From Betaproteobacteria bacterium (GTDB lineage Bacteria > Pseudomonadota > Gammaproteobacteria > Burkholderiales > Rhodocyclaceae), in contig JAPTVL010000313.1 in NCBI GenBank assembly GCA_028065725.1, positions 1 through 6,010 on the forward strand: a stretch of 6,010 bases of DNA, read 5' to 3'. Every line of letters begins with the position of its first letter. Position 1 is the stretch's first letter. A model generated the notes under the pieces. It did no database searches. It was given only the letters and a program-made list of their open reading frames with translations, and had not been told where the DNA came from. The translations under genes were made by a program, and so were the position numbers. Below, piece by piece: positions 1 to 5,816 of the stretch.

Positions 1-2495
1 GCGTGAGCGCCGCGGACGCGGCCCGGCTGCTCGGCCGTGATGGTGCCGTCAGTGGCAACTGCATTCGAATCCCGTATTACACCCTCGACGGTGCGCCGCT
101 GCTGGTCAATGAGCTGCCGTTTAACCGCCTACGCCTGCTGTCCGACCGAGACCAGCAGACCCTGAAGGCAAAGTATTTGTCGCCCGGGTCTTCAGGCGCC
201 CATGTCTTCATTCCGAACGGATTTCGCACCCTGCTGGAGGGGGTGGCCCCCGACGCGCCGGCACCACTCGTGGTGACCGAAGGGGAGAAGAAGGCTGTCG
301 CGGCGGTGAAGGCCGGTGTGCTGTGCCTGGGCATACCAGGCGTCCGGATGGGTATCTCGGATGGTGCCCTCGTGCCCGAGCTCGCGGCCCTGATCGAGCA
401 GTACAAAACGCGGGCAGGTCTCGACGCCCGCGTGGTTGTGATTTTCGACTCGGAAGGCGCGCTTCTCCCGACCGATTCCGCTGTGCCGGAGGGCAAACAC
501 GCAGGGCGGGTAGTGGTGCGAGGCGTAGAGCACGCGACCGGCCATCGCGAGGTGGCGCAGGCTGGACTCGACCTCGTTGCGGCACTCCGCGGCGTCGGGG
601 TGGCTGCGGCATACACAGCCTGCCCGGCAGGTGAGGGCGGCGCGAAAGTAGGCATCGACGACTTGTACGTTCAGCAAGGCGCAGCTGCCGTGCTTGAACT
701 GGTGCAGGAGGCCGAGGCCCACTGTACCGATGCGGACGATGAAGCCGAGGCTGAGGTCGCCGCCATCTTGGCCGACTTGCCCTTCACGCCGCTGGGTACA
801 GCGCCGGACGGCAGCACGTTGCATTTGCGCATGCGAGCCACGGGTGACATCGTGACCTTGCCCACTCGCGACCTCACGCTGGCTCGGCTTACCGCGCTTT
901 TCGGGGCAAGCTGGGTCGAGAGCCGCTTCGTGGATGTCACCGAGCAGGGTAGGCGCGTGTTTGGTGGGCTCGAAGCCGGGCTGTTTTTCGGAGGACTGTG
1001 CCAGCGCTGCGGCATCTGGTCCGAAGACCGGCGCAGGGCGGCTGGCGCGTGGCGCGATGCCGACGGCACGGTGCTTCTCAACGCGCACGAAGGGCTGATT
1101 GACGGCAGGACCGGCGAGACCTTGTCCCAAGATGATCGCGTCCGAAATGGCGTGCTGTACGACGTCGTGCGCACGTCGGACCGCGTCGGTATGTCGGTCG
1201 CGGCAATCTTGCACGCGCCGGAACACTCACCTGCCGGCGCACTGCTGCAGCACTTCCAGGCCTGGGGCTATGCGACGACCACGGCACCCTATTTGCTCGC
1301 CGCCTGGGTGGCCGTTGCAGCGCTGCTGCCTGCGCTCCCGATCCGCCCCCACGTTTGGATTTTCGGTCGAGCGGGGTCCGGGAAAACGTCCCTGGCTGAG
1401 AGCATCACTGCTGCCATGGCGGGAGGCTGCATCGCGATCGACGGAGGGGCCACCGCTCACACGCCGGCAGGCCTTCGCCAGAGCATCGGCGCGGCGTCCT
1501 TACCGGTTGTGTTCGACGAGGCTGAGGTGCATTCATCGTCCGATCCGCGACTGATTGAACGTGCACGGGCGGTGGTTTCGTGGGCACTGTCTCAGGCTCG
1601 TGCCGGCTACACATCCAGCGGCGACGGTGCGAACACCATCGGATCCAGCCGAGGGACTCCATCGGGCCGTGCGCTGGTGAGCCAGGCGGTGACATCCTGG
1701 TGTTGGCTTTCCATCTCGCCGCCCGAACTCCAAGAGGCTGACCGAGGGCGTTTGGTCCTGCTGGAGATGGACGCCGCAAAGCGCGTGGGCAGTGCACCGC
1801 CCAGTATCGATATCGCCGAGCGGCTGGGTGCGCAGGCGAGGGCTTGGATGCTGCGACATCTGTCAGCACTTGAAGCGGCGTTGGCATGGGTGCGCGAAGA
1901 CCCACAGGCTGCGGCACTGGTCAGCTCCGGCCGGCTCCGGTCGACGTGGGGGCTTTTTGCAGCAGCCTGGTGCGTGCTCCAGCACGGCAGCGACTGGGCG
2001 GCGCATCAGGTCGAGACGCTTGCATTGCTCACGCGCATTCGCGACGACCAAAGCGATGGCGGAGGCGAAATTGAGTCGATGGGCACCCGCCTGCTGCGCG
2101 ACATCTTGACGCTACGGATTCAGGTTGGTGACGGCATGGACCGCGTGGAGCGTACGGTCGGCGAACTGCTGACCGAGGTCGAGCCAGCCACCCGCGGCCA
2201 GGCGGACACTGCCGCTGGACGTGCCCTACGCGACAACGGCGTCGTGCTGCTCAGCGAGCGCCAGCTGTTCGTCGCTGGCGGGCTGAGCGTCCTGCGTGAC
2301 CGCCTTGGGCGCTCGGGTTGGGCCGCAGTCGATGTCGACAAAGTCCTGGGTCAACTTCCGGGAGCCGAGCGCGCCGGGCAAGGTGAAAGCTGTCAACACC
2401 CGCGACAGCGCGTGGCTGGCGGGGTGCGCATGTCCGGGGTGGTGCTCCCGCTGCCCGCAGACCTGTTCCAAGACCCGGGCGTGGAGGGGGCTTGA
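1..2495 (+). CDS. Toprim/DUF3854 plus AAA+ (DUF927-like) primase-helicase, 5' partial
   Basis: Probable replicative primase-helicase of a prophage or integrative element. The N-terminal third looks like a DUF3854/Toprim-type domain: TEGEKK at residues 92-97 (numbered from the GTG at base 3), VIFDSE at 146-151 in place of the usual DxD, and KVGIDDL at 215-221. The C-terminal half carries an AAA+/SF3-like ATPase: Walker A GRAGSGKT at 455-462, Walker B VVFDEAE at 502-508 and a candidate arginine finger at R581/R583. The tail, ending VRMSGVVLPLPADLF, resembles the basic C-terminus common in DUF927-type helicases. The family role is primer synthesis or duplex unwinding at an element's origin; that is inferred here. 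The reading frame is open to the first base, and the GTG at 3 has no visible upstream region. The frame starts just ahead of the Toprim domain, so the true start probably lies outside the window and some N-terminal residues are missing. A PolA-type polymerase follows on the same strand. Strict DUF927 membership is less certain than the Toprim plus ATPase architecture. Confidence 0.85.
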   Translation, partial: VSAADAARLLGRDGAVSGNCIRIPYYTLDGAPLLVNELPFNRLRLLSDRDQQTLKAKYLSPGSSGAHVFIPNGFRTLLEGVAPDAPAPLVVTEGEKKAVAAVKAGVLCLGIPGVRMGISDGALVPELAALIEQYKTRAGLDARVVVIFDSEGALLPTDSAVPEGKHAGRVVVRGVEHATGHREVAQAGLDLVAALRGVGVAAAYTACPAGEGGAKVGIDDLYVQQGAAAVLELVQEAEAHCTDADDEAEAEVAAILADLPFTPLGTAPDGSTLHLRMRATGDIVTLPTRDLTLARLTALFGASWVESRFVDVTEQGRRVFGGLEAGLFFGGLCQRCGIWSEDRRRAAGAWRDADGTVLLNAHEGLIDGRTGETLSQDDRVRNGVLYDVVRTSDRVGMSVAAILHAPEHSPAGALLQHFQAWGYATTTAPYLLAAWVAVAALLPALPIRPHVWIFGRAGSGKTSLAESITAAMAGGCIAIDGGATAHTPAGLRQSIGAASLPVVFDEAEVHSSSDPRLIERARAVVSWALSQARAGYTSSGDGANTIGSSRGTPSGRALVSQAVTSWCWLSISPPELQEADRGRLVLLEMDAAKRVGSAPPSIDIAERLGAQARAWMLRHLSALEAALAWVREDPQAAALVSSGRLRSTWGLFAAAWCVLQHGSDWAAHQVETLALLTRIRDDQSDGGGEIESMGTRLLRDILTLRIQVGDGMDRVERTVGELLTEVEPATRGQADTAAGRALRDNGVVLLSERQLFVAGGLSVLRDRLGRSGWAAVDVDKVLGQLPGAERAGQGESCQHPRQRVAGGVRMSGVVLPLPADLFQDPGVEGA
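2483..2490 (+). promoter_or_regulatory. Strong Shine-Dalgarno sequence before the small ORF at 2498
   Basis: GGAGGGGG lies inside the last codons of the primase-helicase gene and ends 7 bases before the ATG at 2498. This is near-ideal spacing. It is the main support for translation of the small downstream ORF, which would start 2 bases after the TGA at 2493-2495 and so could be translationally coupled. In a G-rich genome a G-run of this kind can arise by chance. Confidence 0.4.
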
Positions 2496-2497
2496 GT

Positions 2498-2797
2498 ATG
2501 GGAGCCCAGGTTCATGAAGCGCCCGGCTTTGCGGGTGCCCTTGGCGGCCTAGGCGTGGTAGGGCGGCGCCAATGGCCTGAACGCCGCAGGCCATTCTGGA
2601 ATACCTGTAAGTGCTTGATGAGGAATGAATATTTCGCGCATTGCGCGAATGGCCTGATCGCCCCGGATGTACATACGGGACTGTTCTCGCGCCCGCGCGC
2701 ACGCGTACTACCTGGTTGTACGCGTGATGTACGCGAGCGTACGTGGCTGTGTGCTCAGAAATCAGGCCAAGCAGGACGAACTTCCCTAACTCGTTGA
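2498..2797 (+). CDS. Possible small protein of unknown function (99 aa)
   Basis: Candidate only; I do not recognise a family. The ATG at 2498 follows the primase-helicase stop by 2 bases and has a GGAGGGGG ribosome binding site 7 bases upstream. An in-frame TTG at 2492 overlaps that stop and is a weaker start. The product is rich in Arg, Gly and Trp, with five scattered cysteines (a CKC pair at residues 37-39). It has no signal peptide, membrane segment or catalytic motif that I can see. The middle stretch NEYFAHCANGLIAPDVHTG reads like real protein. Against it: third-position G+C looks lower than in the two large genes, and the frame runs through several palindromes and repeats that look selected as DNA. 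If real, it lies between two replication genes and would probably be an accessory protein of the same element. Confidence 0.35.
   Translation: MGAQVHEAPGFAGALGGLGVVGRRQWPERRRPFWNTCKCLMRNEYFAHCANGLIAPDVHTGLFSRPRARVLPGCTRDVRERTWLCAQKSGQAGRTSLTR
2571..2595. repeat. Perfect 9-bp inverted repeat, AATGGCCTG / CAGGCCATT
   Basis: AATGGCCTG (2571-2579) and CAGGCCATT (2587-2595) are exact reverse complements separated by 7 bases. They are two head-to-head copies of the motif that recurs through the gap. No T-run follows (CTGGAATACC), so a rho-independent terminator is unlikely. A binding site for a dimeric protein, or an origin hairpin, fits better. Confidence 0.7.
2633..2649. repeat. Perfect 7-bp inverted repeat TTCGCGC-ATT-GCGCGAA
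   Basis: The arms TTCGCGC (2633-2639) and GCGCGAA (2643-2649) are exact reverse complements around a 3-base spacer. The right arm runs directly into the AATGGCCTGATCG copy at 2648, sharing its first two bases. This could be a small stem-loop or a dimer-binding site. Confidence 0.6.
2700..2726. repeat. 27-bp near-perfect palindrome with GTACGCG arms
   Basis: The outer arms CACGCGTAC (2700-2708) and GTACGCGTG (2718-2726) are exact reverse complements. The inner bases ACC (2710-2712) and GGT (2714-2716) also pair about a central T at 2713, leaving one T/T mismatch (2709/2717). Twelve of 13 base pairs therefore match. The size and symmetry suit a repressor operator or a partition/replication protein site. 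As RNA it would also fold into a tight hairpin, but no T-run follows. Confidence 0.65.
2729..2742. repeat. Second GTACGC inverted repeat next to the 27-bp palindrome
   Basis: GTACGC (2729-2734) and GCGTAC (2737-2742) are exact reverse complements with a 2-base spacer. The GTACGCG box at 2729 starts 11 bases after the one at 2718, about one helical turn, so the boxes face the same side of the DNA. With the arm at 2702-2708, this makes four GTACGC-type boxes in 41 bases. A related ATGTACAT palindrome sits at 2667-2674. Confidence 0.6.
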
Positions 2798-2815
2798 TTT
2801 TGAATGTTTTGAAAT
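2794..2815. other. AT-rich segment, possible DNA-unwinding element
   Basis: Only 4 of these 22 bases are G or C, in strongly GC-rich surroundings. The segment contains a direct repeat TTTTGAA at 2798-2804 and 2807-2813, nine bases apart. It runs straight into the AATGGCCT copy at 2813. An easily melted stretch abutting iterons is expected at an origin. An AT-rich promoter upstream element is the alternative. Confidence 0.4.
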
Positions 2816-2933
2816 GGCCTTCCCCATGGACTGGCAATGGCCTGATCGGCTTGAAATGACCTGTCTCGCATCGCCGTCACCCACCCTGTAGCCGCGCTAT
2901 CCCAGGCGCGCAGACCCTTCTACGATCGTCACA

Positions 2934-5531
2934 ATGCTTCGAAAAAAAACAACCTCCCAGGCCTGCAAGGTACGAAGCCCCTCGGGCGTGAAATCGTGGG
3001 CCGCCCCGGCGTCGGGGCTCGGCCCTGGGGACGTGTACGCCGTGCTGCAGTCACTCGCCAGCGCCGACGCCGTGGTGGTCGACCTCGAGGCCACCGCGCT
3101 CACGCCCTGGGCGGGCCCGGTCATCCCAGGAGCATCGCAGCGACTGGGAACCAGCGAGACGGTGCGTGACTACCTCGAGCGCGTGGGGTGCACGCTCGAC
3201 GCACGGCCCCGGGCCCGCATCCTGACCATCGCCCCGGTAGCGGAGGACGGCAGCAACGTGCAACGACCGTGGGTGTTCGACCTCGACCTTTTCGTGGACG
3301 CTCGACCAGAGCGTGATGCATTGCTCCGAGGCCTGCATGACAAGCGATGGTATGGGCACAACGTGGCGTTTGACCTCATGTGGGTCCGCCATTTGCTCCC
3401 CGACGTTACACCGGCCGCTCTGGTGGACACCATGCTGATCGCAACGGTGTTTATCCCCCAACTCGTCGTCATCGTGGATTCGTGGTCGCGTGGTGGGTCG
3501 TTGCACCAGGCGTTCCCGGCCCTCGGCCTCGCGGACCGATCCCCAGAGGCGAAGGCCTACGCAACCTCATGGGTGGCAAAGATGCGCGCAACGGCGCGCA
3601 AAGCGGACGTGGGCTCGGGGCGGATTGCTCTTGAACCCCTTGCCCGGTTGCTTGCCGGGGCTGAGTTGAAGAAGAGCTACCAGAGCCCGCACAACTGGAT
3701 GCCGAGGGTGCTGACCCAGGACCACCTGGCCTACTGCTGTGAGGATGTAGCCCACATCCCGACCATTGCGAGGCGCCTGCTGGGCATCGCACCCGGTGTC
3801 TCCGAAGCCTCGCTCCTTGAAGCAATGGTGGAAAAAGCCGGTGCCGCTGCGTACGCGAATGCGACTGCAGCGGCCCTGGTCCTGTGCGATATGCAGCGCC
3901 GCGGGCAGGGCTTTGACCGAGCAGCGGCGGATCACTTCCGCATCAAGCGCCTGACTGAGGCGCATATCGCGCGTGAGAAGTTGCTTGCGCTTGCGCCGGA
4001 ACTTGAAGCGCATGTGGCGCCGATCAGCGACGGCAGTGCCCCTGAGGATGCCGACGACGCATCTCGAAGGAAGGGTGCATTGACCACCGCGATGAAGGCC
4101 GCGTTTGCCGAGTCGCTGGAACGTGCACATGGCACGCCGGCACCGCGCAACGAGCGTACCGGGGAATTCCGACTTGGAGCGAAGGACCTGCAACGAGCCT
4201 ATCCAGGCTCTCCGCTCGTGGACGCCTGGACAGACCTTCAAGGCTCGCTGCACGCGGCCCAGGCAGCAGACCTGTACTCCAGCGCCGCAGTGCTCGACGG
4301 GCGCGTGCATGCGCTGACCACGATCTCCGCAGCGACTCTGCGCACGACATCGCAAGCCCCAAACTCGCAAAACGCACCCCGCGCGCAGGAGTTTCGTGCG
4401 CTGTTTCGCGCGCGGCCAGGGCACAAAATCGTCTCGTCAGACTTCGCAGCGGTGGAGCTGCGCGTTGCGGCGGCGCTGGGCGCACGAGCGTATGCGGAAC
4501 TGCATGCCTTGCTGCAGTTGCTGTCTGATGTCGGAGTTGGGACGAAGCCCGTCGAGGTGCTGGAGTCCGTCGCGGTGGGCTGGGTCTTCAAGAACGGCTT
4601 TGCCCCTGATCTGGCCAGGATTGATGCGATTTTGGCTGCTGCCAATCGTGACGCGGATGCTCCGCCGCCTCCACGCCGAACCGCCAAGCCTTTCGGCCCT
4701 CAGGCCGGACCGCAGGTGTACGCACAGCATCTTTTCGACGATCTGCTCCGCGTCGTGCATGCACTTGTGCGGCGCATGAGCAAGCCTCTCGATGCCGAAG
4801 AGTCCGACCCGTTGCCACTTCGCGAGGTTTTCCGTCGCGGGCTCGACCCGCATCTGGCGACGGCCGTTGCCTTGGCGAATCACGACACTAACGGTATGCC
4901 CCCGCTTGACTACCTCGCGAGCTTGCAAGCGTCTGAAGTCGATGCGCTCAAGCATCAGCTCAGCCACGCCCGCCAGTCCGCGAAGGCCGTGAATTTCGGG
5001 CTGGCATACAAGGAAGGCCCCGCAGGATTACACGCATACGGCATCGCGTCGTATGGCTTGGCATGGTCGCTCGACGAGGCCGCTGATGCGCGCGAGGTCT
5101 GGCTCGATCTGTACCCTGAGGTCGAGCTGTGGCAAATTTTCTCCGAGGCCTCGAAGCTCCGAGACAAGGGCGCTGCCCAGCAGCGCGAAGCTGCGGACGG
5201 CACCGTGAAGTGGGTCAAGGACTACGTCGGCACGACACTTTCTGGCCGGGGAATCTGCGCGTCGACGATTCAGGCCTCATGCGCTTACCAGGACCAGGGC
5301 ACGGCGGCCGAGATTGCCCACCTCGCTCTACGCAAATTACCTGCCAGAACCCAGGCCTACCTTGTTGGCTTCGTGCACGATGAATTCGTGCTTGAGGTTC
5401 CTGACGCGGATGTCGCTCAATCGGTGGAAGACCTGGAGGACGCGATGCGCGGCGCCGGGGATGAGTTGCTGTCGCAGTGGGGCGTGCCAATTGATCTCGA
5501 GACCAGCATCGACGACTGCTGGAAACACTAG
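2934..5531 (+). CDS. Family A DNA polymerase with 3'-5' exonuclease domain (PolA/phage type)
   Basis: A complete 865-aa DNA polymerase, probably the replicative enzyme of the host element. The N-terminal DnaQ-like exonuclease domain has Exo I DLE at 50-52, Exo II NVAFD at 143-147 and Exo III YCCED at 267-271, so proofreading looks intact. The polymerase domain has RTTSQAPNSQNAPR at 470-483, motif A DFAAVELR at 503-510 (catalytic D503), the O helix/motif B RQSAKAVNFGLAY at 680-692 (R680, K684, F688, Y692) and motif C HDE at 815-817. No 5'-3' nuclease domain is present, as in many phage polymerases. About 100 residues, including PPPPRR at 577-582, are inserted between motif A and the DPHLATA segment at 638-644, where E. 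coli Pol I has only about 20. The ATG at 2934 is the first start after an in-frame stop at 2889. It lacks a Shine-Dalgarno sequence and is followed by an A8 run, so a GTG start further in is possible. It acts in the cytoplasm, presumably with the upstream primase-helicase. Confidence 0.93.
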   Translation: MLRKKTTSQACKVRSPSGVKSWAAPASGLGPGDVYAVLQSLASADAVVVDLEATALTPWAGPVIPGASQRLGTSETVRDYLERVGCTLDARPRARILTIAPVAEDGSNVQRPWVFDLDLFVDARPERDALLRGLHDKRWYGHNVAFDLMWVRHLLPDVTPAALVDTMLIATVFIPQLVVIVDSWSRGGSLHQAFPALGLADRSPEAKAYATSWVAKMRATARKADVGSGRIALEPLARLLAGAELKKSYQSPHNWMPRVLTQDHLAYCCEDVAHIPTIARRLLGIAPGVSEASLLEAMVEKAGAAAYANATAAALVLCDMQRRGQGFDRAAADHFRIKRLTEAHIAREKLLALAPELEAHVAPISDGSAPEDADDASRRKGALTTAMKAAFAESLERAHGTPAPRNERTGEFRLGAKDLQRAYPGSPLVDAWTDLQGSLHAAQAADLYSSAAVLDGRVHALTTISAATLRTTSQAPNSQNAPRAQEFRALFRARPGHKIVSSDFAAVELRVAAALGARAYAELHALLQLLSDVGVGTKPVEVLESVAVGWVFKNGFAPDLARIDAILAAANRDADAPPPPRRTAKPFGPQAGPQVYAQHLFDDLLRVVHALVRRMSKPLDAEESDPLPLREVFRRGLDPHLATAVALANHDTNGMPPLDYLASLQASEVDALKHQLSHARQSAKAVNFGLAYKEGPAGLHAYGIASYGLAWSLDEAADAREVWLDLYPEVELWQIFSEASKLRDKGAAQQREAADGTVKWVKDYVGTTLSGRGICASTIQASCAYQDQGTAAEIAHLALRKLPARTQAYLVGFVHDEFVLEVPDADVAQSVEDLEDAMRGAGDELLSQWGVPIDLETSIDDCWKH

Positions 5532-5658
5532 CGGTGTGCGCGTCCCAAGCGATCTGTCGCTTCATGAAGGCTTTGCATTATTCTGGCGTGCGTTTATCCA
5601 ATCTTGCAAAGCAATGCCAACACTTTCCCCCCAAATTGCAGGCCTCGCAGGTGCGCAA

Positions 5659-5670
5659 ATTGCCGGCAAT
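5659..5670. repeat. 12-bp perfect palindrome ATTGCCGGCAAT
   Basis: ATTGCCGGCAAT reads identically on both strands and overlaps the second CAAATTGC copy. It lies about 150 bases before the helicase start, where an operator for that operon might be. No T-run follows. Confidence 0.5.
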
Positions 5671-5806
5671 CTGGGGGCCAACATGGTGGTTGTCTGTGAG
5701 CGGACACCGTCCGGGCAATGCCTGGCGCCGACTTCCAGCATAGTGACGGGCCGCCGGCATGCAGACATAGCCAACGGTGTTGCCGGTGAATCTACAGGCT
5801 CCAAGT

Positions 5807-5811
5807 GGAGG
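5807..5811 (+). promoter_or_regulatory. Ribosome binding site supporting the TTG start at 5817
   Basis: GGAGG ends 5 bases before the TTG at 5817. The only other in-frame start is a GTG at 5805, which overlaps this site, and an in-frame TGA at 5787 closes the frame upstream. The site therefore selects TTG 5817 as the helicase start. Confidence 0.6.
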
Positions 5812-5816
5812 GTGGT

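Larger units (their letters stand above)
2571..2864. repeat. Dispersed iteron-like repeat, consensus AATGGCCTGATCG
   Basis: Exact 13-mers AATGGCCTGATCG lie at 2648-2660 and 2836-2848, and AATGGCCTGAACG (one change) at 2571-2583. Shorter or diverged copies on the same strand are AATGGCCT at 2813-2820 and AATGACCTGT at 2855-2864. Reverse-strand copies are CAGGCCATT at 2587-2595 and ATCAGGCCA at 2761-2769. The last three plus-strand copies start 23 and 19 bases apart. The gap's length gives no reason to expect a 13-mer repeated exactly. The copies are irregularly spaced and interspersed with unrelated DNA, so this is not a CRISPR or tandem repeat. Confidence 0.65.
2496..2933. other. Repeat-rich gap between replication genes; candidate origin or control region
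   Basis: These 438 bases separate the primase-helicase from the DNA polymerase. They hold seven copies or near-copies of an AATGGCCTGATCG-like motif, two compact perfect inverted repeats, a cluster of GTACGCG boxes in both orientations, and one AT-rich segment in otherwise GC-rich DNA. Iterons plus palindromes plus an AT-rich stretch beside the element's own primase-helicase and polymerase is the usual make-up of a replication origin. An operator array controlling the polymerase gene is the main alternative. A 99-aa ORF (2498-2797) overlaps most of it. I see no tRNA, terminator with a T-run, or sigma-70 promoter of good consensus. Confidence 0.5.
5532..5816. other. Gap without a recognised gene between polymerase and helicase
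   Basis: I see no convincing gene in these 285 bases. They hold a 10-bp perfect palindrome CTTCATGAAG (5560-5569) just after the polymerase stop. GCTTTGC (5570-5576) pairs with GCAAAGC (5606-5612). CAAATTGC occurs twice (5632-5639 and 5656-5663), and GCAATGCC twice (5611-5618 and 5715-5722). A 5-bp stem CGGAC/GTCCG lies at 5701-5713. No hairpin is followed by a T-run, so I call no terminator. A weak promoter reading is TTGCAT at 5573 with TATCCA at 5595 (16-base spacer). The gap is long enough to carry the helicase operon's own promoter, and may mark the join between replication module and cargo. Confidence 0.5.

Noticed and set aside
192..1226. 344-codon open frame on the minus strand
   Set aside because: It is antisense to the primase-helicase, has no recognisable domain, and long antisense frames are expected in GC-rich coding DNA. 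The plus-strand frame has clear Toprim and Walker motifs.
2571..2595. Rho-independent terminator after the primase-helicase gene
   Set aside because: The stem is good but is followed by CTGGAATACC rather than a run of T, and it lies 75 bases beyond the stop inside a repeat array.
2571..2864. CRISPR array
   Set aside because: The repeats are at most 13 bases, occur in both orientations, are irregularly spaced and diverge, and no spacer-repeat periodicity exists.
3567..4424. 285-codon open frame on the minus strand
   Set aside because: It lies wholly antisense to the polymerase, between the exonuclease and polymerase motifs, with no recognisable protein motif and an Arg/Cys-rich low-credibility composition.
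4464..4829. Polymerase insertion explained by a frameshift or an inserted mobile element
   Set aside because: The frame stays open with normal codon use throughout, motifs on both sides are in the same frame, and no inverted ends or target duplications flank the segment.
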